NCBI RefSeq assembly: GCF_000972845.2
Contig: NC_040033.1
Coordinates: 4,864,241 to 4,928,240, forward strand
Length of the DNA: 64,000 nt
DNA from: Larimichthys crocea
Lineage: Eukaryota; Chordata; Actinopteri; Sciaenidae
Direction of reading: 5' to 3'
Numbering within the stretch: position 1 is the first letter of the stretch; every line of letters begins with the position of its first letter. A model generated the notes under the pieces. It was not told the DNA's origin. It ran no database searches and was given only the letters and a program-made list of their open reading frames with translations. The translations under genes and the position numbers were made by a program. Positions 1-13,000 of the stretch are shown here, in pieces.

Positions 1-176
1 TGAGATGAGTTTTTAACTTTGGCAACGCCTTCAATTGAATTGATCTTCCCATTAGATCTGAGAGAAAGAGAGAAAGCAGTACAACAAATGCAAATCTATC
101 CATACTATTACATATGCAGAGTGAAGGGTGATTTGTTTGGGGTGTTTATTTATTTTTTATTTTTTTGTGTCCTTAC

Positions 177-690
177 AGCAGCTCTGCATTGCGAACCTTG
201 ACCGTCCCATCAGCGAGAGGACTGTATGTAGCTTGGTTACATTTTCCTTTCTCAAAAGCAGCTGGGAGCTTCTCTATTTCATACCAGGTGCCCATATACT
301 AGAAGGAGAAGAGCACCAAGGTTCATTATGATGAGATGGCTTTTGGTAGCCATTCATTCATTAAGACACTAAATCTCTACCTAAATCAGTTTAAATATTG
401 AATACAACAATAGCAACACTGCACATGACCAACATAAAATCAGTACGCAGAATGGATCTGAACGATATTCCTTCAGGATTTTACCTTCGTAATGTTGAAG
501 TCCTCTTGGACAGATGGCTTGGGGCATTTGCCTGAGTGAAAAGACTGACTGTGAGCCGTCGCAGCAGCCAGGAGGAGCACGAACAGGACCTTGACATCAA
601 AGTTAGAATAGTTAATGTGCTTAAACTAGTTCCAGTCTTTTAGTTAAAACCAAAAAAAAAAGAAGAGCACAGTACCTGGATTTCCTTCAT
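177..690 (-). CDS. apod: Apolipoprotein D-like lipocalin, first three coding exons (gene continues past the left edge)
   Basis: Secreted lipocalin that would bind small hydrophobic ligands. Three minus-strand exons join in frame: 676-690 (five codons, MKEIQ), 485-589 (35 codons) and 177-298 (40 codons plus two bases). All have GT-AG borders. Exon 2 gives a hydrophobic signal core (VLFVLLLAAATA), then GKCPKPSVQEDF. Exon 3 begins YMGTWYEIEK and continues FEKGKCNQATYSPLADGTV. The GxWYEIEK motif is the first lipocalin structurally conserved region, and GKCP..PSVQE.F is characteristic of ApoD. The start was chosen because the hydrophobic frame has no nearby ATG without splicing to the short upstream exon. 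The C-terminal half lies outside the window. Teleosts carry several apoD paralogues, and I cannot tell which one this is. Confidence 0.82.
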
Positions 691-1682
691 GTCCAGGACT
701 CAGAAGATGTTCCGACGTAAAAGACCTCTATGCCGTCTTTGGAAATACTCCAGCACTACTCTTATTTAACAGTGTGTGAAGCTGAGAGCTGCTTGGCAAG
801 GAAAGGAAAAACATTTTGGAAGGAAAATATGTTTGAAGAGCTATATTTGGGTACAGTTTACAAAACCTTTGACCCTGAGTGAAAAAACAGATCTAAAATT
901 ACAGATAACTCATAACGGTATACTGCTAATAAAACTACTACAACACTTGAAGGTCTATAACAAACTTGCTGTAGGTTTATTTAGCATTTAGGCAACAAAA
1001 TATAAAAAATACAAAACCCCAATTAAAAGTTATGTGAAAGTAGGAAATACTCTGAATGTCAAACTTTCTGCGTATGTGGTCTGAGCTGGCTCGGAAAACT
1101 TTGTTTTTATTTGCTTCTTAGTGGATCGTGTTGTTCTTTCCTTTCAAAGATTACAGTAATGTACTCGTGGCTTATCGCTTTTTGCTGGAACACTGTGTAC
1201 ACTTGTTGTCCGTCTTTCTCTCCAAGATGCTGAAGGATTCAAACCAGAGCCCAGCTGGTTGATTTACATGGCCTATATTTATATATTTCACCCATTGTTT
1301 TCACAGATATGTAGCTTTGGTATGGATGTATGCTGTATGTCGACCAGTAAGCACCACAACTAAAGCTTGGTTTGAGGTAATTCATAATAATTATCATTCT
1401 AATACCAAAAAAATAGCATAATATTGTGTGGAAATGTAAACATAATAGGTTCTAATAATCTTAAATATTAGCCTGTTTACACATCACAGCACTTTTCCTC
1501 TTCCACTACGTTCACCAACTTGTGGTGGTGGTAAAAGAGAAAAGTTGTGTGCTGTATAACCAAAACAATGAGCTGAAAGACCGTAAAGAAATCATTAAGA
1601 GAGGAAAAGAGCAAGAGTCGCTCAGTGTCAGATGTGTTGGAGTCGAAAAGGTAAACAAGAGCTGTTTATGAAAAGAGAAAAA
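691..1682. other. Intergenic region between col15a1 3' end and apod
   Basis: I see no coding exon here on either strand. The first 100 bases probably hold the apod 5' UTR and promoter, read on the minus strand. An A/T-rich TTAAATAAG-like element near 770 could be a TATA-type box, but this is weak. The rest is AT-rich and unremarkable. Confidence 0.4.
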
Positions 1683-1747
1683 TTTATTTAACAAAGCACC
1701 AATATTTATACAGAAACGTGCTCTCACTTTTTCCCTTTGAATTTATT
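1683..1747 (-). promoter_or_regulatory. col15a1: Candidate poly(A) signals for col15a1
   Basis: Read on the minus strand, AATAAA hexamers occur at 1742-1747 and 1683-1688. They are the first canonical ones I find downstream of the col15a1 stop codon at 3043. They would give a 3' UTR of roughly 1.3 kb (about 1.7-3.04 kb), which otherwise contains no recognisable feature. Cleavage position and UTR extent are inferred. Confidence 0.4.
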
Positions 1748-3042
1748 TTTATAGGATTCTTTTTTTTTTTCTTCTCCTGCATGAAAATATTTAGCCTGTT
1801 TCAACATTTGTATCTCTAAACCAGGTGGAAATTCTGTTTGGACTCGTGTCAACATTCGCCAGAAATCAATAAACGTAATTAAAAAAAAGACAAAAAAAGA
1901 AAGATAGAAAAAAAACTGTACAAAAAATAGAAAAGACGCAAAAAAAAAGTGAGAAGAAACAGTTATTTGACAAACAACAAACGATAAATTACATTCTTAA
2001 ATTTAATCATCTGATTTCATGTTATGTGCTGTGACGGTATAAATAAATCAATGAGTTTAAATTAAATAGACTATTGAGAGTTAGAACTGCTAAGACGTGA
2101 GATCACCAAGATGAAAAGCTACAACACAAACAACACCTTCGAAGAGGAAGACGTCGTACTTGAAAATATTCTTTAAAATAAAATACAGTGCATTAAAAAT
2201 GACTTTGGTGGCAACACTGGCTGTCTTGTTCATCCCACTGTTGGACGAGGGACCGTGTAAGTTATCGAAAAAAAACAAATCATTGCCCTTAAAACATCGA
2301 GTAAACCGAAAAACTTAAAAACTCTCCATGACAACCTGTAAACAAAAACAGTGAAAGTAGCTCTTTACGCTCCCGTCACAAAAGTCTTTGGAAATCTATC
2401 ATTTGTAAAGAATTGCCACATTTCGGGACAGCTGCAGATTCCTGCAGCCTCTCAATCACTGTTTTCAGTCTGTCACCACAAAGAGACAAACTTGGAAAAA
2501 GAGAGACGTCTTACGCTCACACCTGGGCGGCTATGTGGGGACCAGTCTGTCCACTTTCCTTGAGTAAAGGTTAAAGGTGCTGCATGTATCATTTTAACAT
2601 TAATAAACTCATTACCACATTCTCTACGAGACGTTATTGTCATGATTTAAGTACAAGAAGACTGGCATCTTCCGTCAGGCTCTGTGTTGCATTTTATATT
2701 ATGTGCCACCAGGTTGAATGTGGGAGGAAATCTTCTGGATTGCCTTACAACAAGGGGACATTCCTTTAAGGTGTAAACTTGGAAAAAAGCAATCCACAAA
2801 ATAATTCCAGTTCCACATCGTAGCATCCGATTATATCTTTGCTGTTGTCGAGAGCTGTTACTGCTTCTTAATAACATTATTGCTCTACACAGTGTTAAAT
2901 GTGGTCCTCAAAATGGTACAAGTAGCACCGAAGTTGTTCTGAAAATGACGTCCTTTACTAAGAAAGGCACTCAAATCTTTTCCCAGAGTGCTGAACATTT
3001 ATGGCGGTCCTCGGTGGAGTGGTATGAGAGGCGGGGTGGCGT

Positions 3043-3742
3043 TTAAAAGTTTTTGTGGGTCTCGATGCAAAGAACAATGTACTGGTTAGAACAGCTCCGT
3101 GTCTGCTGGTCCAGGAGCAGACCTGAAGTCAGGCTCGATGACTGGCCCATGACAGACATGTGGTCCGCTCGCCACGTCTCACAGTGTTTGTCCACCACTC
3201 TGAGACCCCTACTGGTGGAGCCATGCCAGATGCTCTTCTGGGGCCTGAGAGATAGATGATATAAAATATGATTATGACAAACAGAAATGACAACAAAAGG
3301 TACAAGTAAACACATAAAGAGTCGATAAAGTTTACTGACCAGAAGGGGTCAGCTAAAACATCTCGTCCGTCAAAGGAGTAGATGGGTGTTCTGGCATCGA
3401 TTGGTCCCCCATCGCCGGTGAAAATTGACCGCCAGTTCCTAAACATCACGTCTCCCTAAAAGAAGACACGCAGTGGGTTAGAAACAGCTTCGTCTGCTGA
3501 TGGTAAAAGTTAGTCTAAGTGGTAGAGCAGAGAAGAAGACTCACCCTGAGATTGGTGACTGGCAGAGTTTCCCGGAAACCAGGAAAGACCACATGGACCA
3601 GGTCTTGCCTGTGGGAAGAGACGAAGGCACGGTAGTTTGGTGCCAAACCCATGGCCTTGGCTTGCTCGTAACACAGCCAGTCAGCTGTGTCGAGTCCCAT
3701 CATGTCGCCAGAGTGGGGCTGGTTCAAGGCCACTAGGTTGAG
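3043..3742 (-). CDS. col15a1: col15a1 exons for the C-terminal endostatin (restin) domain
   Basis: Three exons, 3545-3742, 3340-3455 and 3043-3244, ending with TAA. The domain starts [14 protein letters not shown] and contains [47 protein letters not shown] and CETWR. It ends [10 protein letters not shown]. The four endostatin cysteines (in WLCYE, KHCETW, RSCSNQ and VLCIE) are all present, so both family disulfides can form. In vertebrate collagens XV and XVIII this fragment is released by proteolysis and is anti-angiogenic. The tryptophan codon of DPFW is split by the intron: donor GTCAGT at 3339, then a leading G in the last exon. This restores the expected WPQK junction. The tail after LCIE is shorter than in mammals. 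Confidence 0.93.
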
Positions 3743-6700
3743 CTAGAGGAAGAAACATATCGGTGTTAGTGTCCTGATTAACTGTAAGGTTAAGACATCA
3801 TACACAACACCTCAGTGACTTGAGGTGCAAAGGTTACTCTTGACCAAAGATGACACACATTTGATTTGATATGTGTTTGTGAGTCTGCAGTGGAATAATC
3901 AATACTTCACGTTACATTATATTGACACTCACCCTTTCGTTAACTGAAGTTATTCTTTCCATTGTGTCTCCTCTTATTTGATATGCAACTCGAGGCTTGA
4001 AAAGAGATATTAAATGGATAAATAATGCGCACACACAGTTCCACATAGCATATTATATTGTGAAAAGTACCTCATCTTGTGGAATAATGTTATTGGAGAG
4101 GTAGATCAGGCTGCCGAGCTGTTGAGAGAAAACAGAGAAAAATCTGTTGTATCAGAAGTGTTGGCTAACCAACAAGAAACCCTGAAAGAACTTCACAACA
4201 AGCCGTTTGTAACATGATGCGATACAGGCACACATAAAAAGTTCTGAATTTATATCAATATCAATTCTGCTCTACACTGTCTGATTAATTATTGATCGTC
4301 TTCTCAAACAGGGAGACTGGCCTTCAACAATGATTCAGTAACTAGTGATGTTAGGGTGCTGATTCACAGGCTGTTAGTAAGCCAGAGAAATCAGATAGAT
4401 AGAAATTAGATACATATTTTTTTCAAACGGTGGCATCTCTGGGGTATGTTTTTAGATACTATATATTGCAGCTGAACGTACCTGGATCTCTTTCCACCCC
4501 TGGGAAACCTTGAGGAAGAGATTTCCTGTTGTTGTGACGTACACCATAGTTCCCTCTGCATCCCTGGCGGTGTTCTGCATCATACTCTCACGGGTCGAAA
4601 AGGTTTTCAGCTGAGAAACAAATAAAGAGAAGAATAGTTCTACCTATCTGTGGAGACTTTACTGTTATGGTATTTTACAGCAGCATTTGATGATTTCTAT
4701 GCCTGTGTCACATGTTGGCATGCTGATGTATTAGTTCAACAACCTGCCCAGAACAAACAAGTTCACTTACGGATGATGCTGTGTTACCAGGAGGTCCAGG
4801 TGGTCCAGGAGGTCCGGGAGGACCGGCAATGGTCAAAGCAGAACCATATCTTAAGGATGTCACGGGGGGTCCCGGAGGCCCTGGCGGCCCAGGAGGGCCG
4901 ACTTGTCCTGGTCTACCATAGCCTGGGATACCTGGTGAACCTGGCACTCCGGGGGGGCCTGGGGGACCAAGCACTGACTCTCCTTTGGGTCCCTGAAATG
5001 TGTCAGGATTAAAGTTATCAGATGATTTGGTGTATTTCTGGTCACAAAGATGACACTGTATCCGTGATAACTCACCACAGGTCCTGGTCTCCCTGGGATA
5101 CCTGGTCGCCCAGGGAACCCTGACTCCCCCTTGTCTCCCTTCTCTCCTTTAATGCCCTGTTCACCTCTTACCCCCTGTGGTTACATGAGCACACCAGAAG
5201 ACACACCTTAGTCTGATGGCACATAAAGGCAGCATGTCCTTAAAGTAACATTTTTAAAGCTCTTCTTTTTACTTACCCAGCCACTGCGTGGAAAATATGT
5301 GTCTGCAATGGAGGAAAAGGAGGAGGCGGTTAGAAGACTAAAACATAGTCCCATAATATTGTGAAATCTAGTTTATCCACAGGACGGTACTTCTTGTTTT
5401 AAACACCAGGAAATATTGGAGAAAACAAGATGGAATCAGGTCTTTAAATTCACTTATTGAAACGCATTTTTCGGTGGCATTTATTGTTTTTATGTTGTTA
5501 AACATTTTTCCATTTTCAGTGCCTGTACAGAGAGCTGAGAGAGCTGTTAGCCGTCGATTTGATTTAATGAGAAGGGTTGACTCACTCGGAGACGCCGCCA
5601 TCCCAGGAAGTCCTCTCTCTCCCTTTTCTCCTTTTAGTCCCGTCTGACAGTTACCTTGGAGACAAAAAGCCCAAGCTTAATTGCTTTTCCCACGTTTTGA
5701 CTCTCTGATCTAGAGATTGGCTTTAAAAGTAAAAAAAAAAAAATAACTTGATATTGCAAGAACATTAAACGTTCTTTGTACTGCTGCCTTGAGTATTCTG
5801 TATAAAAGGGATTAAAACAGATGTCAGCTTTTAGAATTTCTGGCAAACAAAAGAGATGATCCGACCTACCGACTGAAATTGTTCCATTGGGATTAAGCTG
5901 AAATAAGAGAGCACAAACAAATCAACCTGGAGTCAGTGATGACAAAAGCTTGTGCTACTTTCAGAATAAATATCAGGGTAATTATCCAAGAATGGAAAAT
6001 CATCTTAAATCGACGTGCAAATGAAACATGCAGATTTGTGATTTTAGTACTACCTCGTTGTTTTGGTAGTGAACCTTCACCTTTCCAGATCGGACATGCA
6101 CCATGCAGGAATACTTTAGATTCATCCACAAATCATTCTGGGTGACAAAAGGTTGGCTAGTACCGGTGTTACACAGAGCAACATGCACTCGATGATGAAG
6201 TTTAATGAAGACGGCATGCAGCTTAGCATTCTCATAGACACAGACCTGTTGGCCACCATGAGTAAAACGAAGATATGATTTAAAACACAGGTAGAAGTAG
6301 GAGGAGGACAGATTGTGCAAGATTTAATTGGCCATTAGAAATGAATAACTGCGTTTTAGAGGTGACCCGGTTGCATAGACATAGAAACTTACGGCCATTT
6401 TGCAGTGTGGTCTGGGAGGGATGGGGAACACTGTCTTCAGAAAACAGAGGAGGAGAGAGGACAGTGAGCACATCGAAACAAATAAAACACCTGATAAACT
6501 GCGTTAATGAATGTGTGTGTGTGTGTGTGTGTGCTTACTCCTTTGGGGCAGTTAAATATTCCTGGGCGACCCGGTAGTCCAGGAAGGCCAGGAGGTCCCT
6601 AAAAAAGACAAGAAAACATTTTTCTACGTATACAGTGATTCAGATGTTAAAGTACATGTTTGATTTGCAGATTCTCAACCAGTTTATTAAATTATTTTAC

Positions 6701-7031
6701 ATATACAACTCACCGGCAGACCTATTGAGTCCCCCCTCTCTCCTTTTGGTCCCATCTGGCCTGGACGACCCTACACACACAAACACACAGCATCCAAAAG
6801 CATTTAAGTTACTACAACAACAACAACAACAGAAACTTAGATTGGATTTAACTTTAATGATGCCTGCAGGGACATTTGGGAAATTGGGTAATCTGTCGAC
6901 AGAGTCAACGTGTGATTTAATCAAACAGCAGGTGTATTGGACAAGGATTCTTAGTTTTTATATATATATATATATAATATATATATATATATATAATATA
7001 TTAATATATATATAATATATCTATATATATA

Positions 7032-7065
<34 letters not shown>

Positions 7066-10000
7066 ATAAAATGTTTAACCTGAATCTACTGACTACAATT
7101 AACATAAGGAAGTGTCAGTGTTCACTTTTAATCAAATTGGCTATAATATACTTACAGGTCTTCCAGGAAAACCAAATTCTCCTTTGGGTCCTGGTGGTCC
7201 GATAGGGCCCTGTTGGGAACAAAACAAAGTGACTGACAGGAGTCTTGTATGTATGCACCTGCATCATACTTGTTGAATCATTGGAGTAAATGGTATTCAG
7301 AAAACCTGATTTGCTCCAAATACTCACTTGAATTCCAGCAGGTCCTGGTAAACCGTTATCTCCCTGCAAATAAAGATACATTTGCACTGAGTGTACACTT
7401 GAATCATGATTATGGTTGTGAAACATGCAGGGACAGAAGAACATAAACACCAAACCTGGTACAAAAACAAATTTAGAATATGAGGGAAATGATCTGGATT
7501 TTGAAAAGGAGAAAACAAACAAACAAACAAATATAACCTTGACTCCTTTGGGTCCCACTGGACCAGCCAGGCCGGACAGCATGGATCCATCTGCCGCAAT
7601 GACGTGCCCTGGCTCCCCCTTTTCACCCTGAGTGTAAACAAACAAAAAACAAACCATGCATGTGCACAAATATTAGTTAGAATCATACAAATACTGATGT
7701 GAGCAAATACAGATATGTGCATACCTTCAGTCCTGGAGGTCCTTGAACCCTGGCAACCCAATGTCACCCTTCGGACCCGCCAAACATTTAGAAAAAACAA
7801 CAAATGAAGAAAAGTTAAATTGATTTGTCTACATGCTGTCAATCCATGTTTGTGACTCATTTGTGACATTTAGGGAACATGACAGCTGAAAGCATTAACT
7901 GGAATTCAGTGCTGCTATAAAACCAACAAAAGTTATCAGAAAATGCACGTTCTTGTCACGGCGTCAAAACCATTTGAACTGTGATTGAAGTTTGTCCGAC
8001 ACACAGCGGCTCCCTGAGCTTCAAAAATCCCTGAGAAGTTGAAGGCACCATCTGTATCGTTGAGTAGAAGCTGAGGCAGAAGGAGAATGTTTGTCAGTGC
8101 ATCAAACAGCTCGCTGAACAAATCAGTCGCTCAACTTCTGATCCCTCGACAAGTCGGTAGAAAGTGGCACAAACACTGGGACTCTCACTTTTTGTAACTA
8201 CTTACCTCCTGGAGGCTGATAATGGGTCCTGGTGGTCCAGGGGACCTGGAGGACCAGGCAGAGCGAGCCCGTCACGTCCTGCCTCTCCCTGAAAAACATT
8301 TGACATTTTCAGCAAATGGCAACATCGGAAGCTTCGAACTTACACTAAACTCTGAAAGTACACAACTGTGTGTGCATGTTGGAGTCGGGTGGTGGTTTTA
8401 CCTTTTGTCCTGGATCACCTTTGTCCCCTTTTCTCCCTGTAGATGACACAAAACAACCACATACAATAGGTTGTAAAGGTGAGAGAGTTTACAGATTGTT
8501 TTAGGAATTTCTTCCATTACCAGATTATAAACGCTCAGTTTTTAAAACATATTTCCACAAAGCAGATAGTAAAAATGGCTCTGAGACACATTTTAATGAA
8601 GTCATCTGTTCATGTTTTATTAGTCCACCATTCACAACCTCTGCCCCTTTTACTCCCCCAGTCCTGGAAACCCTGGTGGTCCTGTAGCACCTGGTTCCCC
8701 CTACAGATACCGCAAAGACGCATTCACATCATGTCATTAGTCAGAGATAACATGTTTCCATCAATTCATTTCAAAGAGCCCCNNNNNNNNNNAAGGCAAT
8801 TTGCACAGTTTGCAAAGCCGAATTTAAATTCCACAGAAGTAACATGACTTTAACATATCACCTCAAAGCAAAACAACCTGCTGAAATTACCTCCACGGGA
8901 CCTCGCCAGTCTACACTACAGGAGTGTGGCACTCGTCAGTATATTTCCTCATTCTGGCTTTTTTCTATTTGCACTGTGCATATGTGCACCCTAATCCAAT
9001 GAAATGAATAAATTTATATATACTTTCTCTGTGTTTATTCTACATTAATTTGATCATTTTACATAAATAAATATTCATTATAAGTTTCAGTCTCAGAAAA
9101 ATGCCTTTAATTTATTGATACATTTATTCATAGATTAATCGCGAAATTGGCTTGAATTATACTTACAGGTCTTCCAGGAAACCCAAATTCTCCTTTGGGT
9201 CCTGGTGGTCCGATAGGGCCCTGTTGGGAACAAAACAAAGTGACTGACAGGATGTCTTGTATGTATAGCACCTGCATCCATACTTGTTGAATCAATTGGA
9301 GTAAATGGTATTCAGAAAACCTGATTTGTTCCAAATACTCACTTGGATTCCAGCAGGTCCTGGTAAACCGTTATCTCCCTGCAAATAAAGATACATTTGC
9401 ACTGATTTGGACACTTGGAATCATGATTATGGTTGTGAAGAACATGCAGGGACAGAAGAACATAAACACCAAACCTGGTACAAAAACAAATGTAGAATAT
9501 GAGGGAAATTATCTGGATTTTGAAAAACAAACAAACAAACAAATATAACCTTGACTCCTTTGGGTCCCACTGGACCAGCCAGGCCGGACAGCATGGATCC
9601 ATCTGCCGCGATGACGTGCCCTGGCTCCCCCTTTTCACCCTGAGTGTAAACAAACAAACAAATCATGCATGTGCACAAATATTAGTTTAGATATCATACA
9701 CATACTGTATGTGAGCAAATACAAGATATGTGCATACCTTCAGTCCTGGAGGTCCTTGAACTCCTGGCAACCCAATGTCACCCTTCGGACCCTGCAAACA
9801 TTTAGGAAAAACAACAAAATGAAGAAAAGTTAAATTGATTTGTCTACATGCTGTCATATCCATGTTTGTGGACTCATTTGTGACATTTAGGGAACATGAC
9901 AGCTGAAAGCATTAACTGTAATTCAGTGCTGCTATAAAACCAACAAAAGCGATCAGAAAATGCACGTTCTGCTGTCACGGCGTCAAAACCATTTGAACTG

Positions 10001-13000
10001 TGATTGAAGTTTGTCCGACACTCACAGCGGCTCCCTGAGCTTCAAAAATCCCTGAGAAGTTGAAGGCACCATCTGTATCGTTGAGTAGAAGCTGAGGCAG
10101 AAGGAGAATGTTTGTCAGTGCGGTCAAACAGACTCGCTGAACAAATCAGTCGCTCAACTTCTAAACCCTCGACAAGTTGGTAGAAAGTGGCACAAACACT
10201 GGACTCTCACTTTTTGTAACTACTTACCTCCTGGAGGCTGATAATGGGTCCTGGTGGTCCAGGTGGACCTGGAGGACCAGGCAGAGCGAGCCCATCACGT
10301 CCTGCCTCTCCCTGAAAAACATTTGACATTTTCAGCAAATGGCAACATCGGAAGCTCTGAACTTACACTAAACTCTGAAAGTACACAACTGTGTGAGCAT
10401 GTTGGAGTCGGGTGGTGGTTTTACCTTTTGTCCTGGATCACCTTTGTCCCCCTTTTCTCCCTGTAGATGACACAAATCAAGCCACATACAACAGGTTGTA
10501 AATGGTGAGAGAGTTTACAGATTGTTTTAGGAATTTCTTCCATTACCAGATTTGATTAAACACTCAGTTTTTAAACCATATTTCCACCAAGCAGATAGTA
10601 AAAATGGCTCTGAGACACATTTTAATAAAGTCATCTGTTCATGTTTTATTAGTCCATCCATTCACTAACCTCTGCCCCTTTTACTCCCTCCAGTCCTGGA
10701 AACCCTGGTGGTCCTGTAGCACCTGGTTCCCCCTACAGATACCGCAAAGACGCATTCACATCATGTCATTAGTCAGAGATAACATGTTTCCATCAATTCA
10801 TTTCAAAGAGCCCCACGTAATCAAATTAATAAGACAACCAAATGACTGCAGCTTCCTCTTAATTAGTTTTGCTGACAAATAATTACGCCGAAGTCGAATT
10901 CTCTGCAGTACATTGCCGTGCTTCGTTTCTGTAGGGAGGTAAATCGAGGACACGAGTTCCCGCTCTCCAGAACAGCTTGCTGCCAAAAGCTGACATCCCC
11001 CTCGTCACCATGTGGCCTTTCACTTTACAGCTGTTTACTATGACCTAAATGTTCCAGACATTTAAGAAGCTTGTCTGATCCGTGCTGAGATGAACCCGAC
11101 ATCTCCAAAACGTACAACAAAATGACAGCGGGGACTGAACTTTACAGCAGACTCACCTTTTCACCTGGATTTCCTGGGAGGCCGACTAATCCGTCTTTAC
11201 CCTATGACAGGAAGAGAGAGAACATGACGACTTACCCGAATTTCAGAATTCAGGATATAAAACGATAGATTCAAGCGGTGGGAATCAGCTCAAGAATTTA
11301 TTAAGTACATTTTCCTGATCCCATACTTTTACTTAAATGTACTGCAAGGAGTTTATAGTTGGTTATTAAACAGTCTCAATTTAATACTGAGCATCAGGCT
11401 ATTTCTATATAATTATTCTCAGCTCCATAATCCTTAATCAGCTCAGATTCAGTCATATTCATACCGCTTATCCTCGGTCAGATTCAAATCAAAACAAAGT
11501 GGTGAAAACACTACCACTTTTGTCCACAGGGGCCGCCAGATTCAACACAGAATAAAAGTTCCTTGGCAGCTTTAAAGGTTCATTGTGTCAGAATTGGGGC
11601 ACTCTATTTACAAAGTATGGCAGAAATTAATTAGAATATGAATGACTATCTTTTCATTAGTGTACAATCATCTGAAAATCTTTCGATTGAGCCGTTTATA
11701 CCCGCCATGTTCAATGACCATGTTTCAAACCAAACACTGATCCTAGACACATCAGGATCTAAATACTCCTCAACGACTGCCTAACCCCAACCCAAAGATT
11801 AATTCTAACACTAAACTTTAACCCACAGAAGGAAACTGTGTTTACACAATTGGACAAATATCACTCACCTTGGGTCCTTCAAGTCCTGGGATTCCTGCAG
11901 GACCCTGTGTCACAAAATACAAGTCAATGTAATAACAGTTGACAGTATGAAGAAATGACATCATAATGATTGATGTTATGATCTTATGCTTCTCTCCTGC
12001 TCTTTATATGATGTTGTCACTCAATGCATTTCGTACCTGTGGACCTCTGGAGGGCACAGCTCCAAAAGCACTCTGGATCCCAGATCCTTCCATGTCCTAC
12101 AATTGACAACAATATATTCACAGTGATTGAATTATGAGCTTATTGTTAGTTAGTGGTATGAACTATTACTTTAAGTACAACTCCTTATGATAAGAACGAC
12201 ACTAATGTTGTCTGTGGCAGGTCGAGCAGTACTTTAAGTAGTAGAACGGTACCTCAAAGTCCAACATGAATCCTCTTCCAGGGGGACCTGGTGGCCCAGG
12301 AAGGCCAGGTTGACCTCTGGGACCAGGCTTGCCCTCTGGACCCTCTGAGCCTGGTAGACCTGGAAACCCTGGAGGACCCTGATCTCCCTGCAAGAGATGT
12401 AATATAATGCTTATTATGAGGTAACTAAAAGTACAAGAGGGGATTAAAAGACAGGGGCAGGTGAAAAGGTGTGGCAGAGATATGAATGTTGGATATGAAG
12501 ATGTTCACCTTTGGTCCTGGTTGCCCGTTCACGCCAGGCTCTCCCTGTTAAACAGATCAAATAACAATGAACTACAGCAATGACTGGAGAGCGACTGCAG
12601 ATCCTGGGGCTGCACAGAAAGGCAGAGCGGCTGATGAAACGCAGACTTGTTTACACTCGAGCCCCTTAGCTTTATTAGTCCACGGGGTCAACTCATTAAA
12701 AGCTTGGCTCTTTGTGTTAGGTTGTTATTTAGCTGGCGTGTAATTGTTTTTGCTAACAGAGCACTAAGAGGCCTGCTCGAGGGAAATCAGAGCGAGCTCA
12801 TACAAAAGTCAGAGTGGTCACACAAACAAGAGCCAGCTCCTGGTTGGCGTGCTGCACATTCAGGTTAACAAGTGGACTTCTTGTTCTTCTGCCTCACCTT
12901 GTCTCCTTTTGTCCCAGCAGGGCCTGGATCCCCATCTTTTCCATCAACACCCTGCAAGAGTGACAAGACCACATTTACATTTCAGATTTTGAGATCTTTT

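Noticed and set aside
180..225. Apparent plus-strand mini-exon with a good acceptor (CCTTACAG) and donor (GTATGT)
   Set aside because: The same bases on the minus strand encode the ApoD lipocalin motif with fitting exon phases. The plus-strand frame (QLCIANLDRPISERT) matches nothing I know and is a mirror effect.
3331..3343. Donor GTAAAC after TGGTCA as the end of the middle endostatin exon
   Set aside because: It would put the last exon out of frame. The GTCAGT donor three bases earlier splits the Trp codon and restores [13 protein letters not shown].
7132..8782. Genuine tandem exon duplication lengthening the collagen helix
   Set aside because: The left copy has several frameshifts and damaged splice sites and ends exactly at an N run. 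Human type XV has only one set of the corresponding segments.
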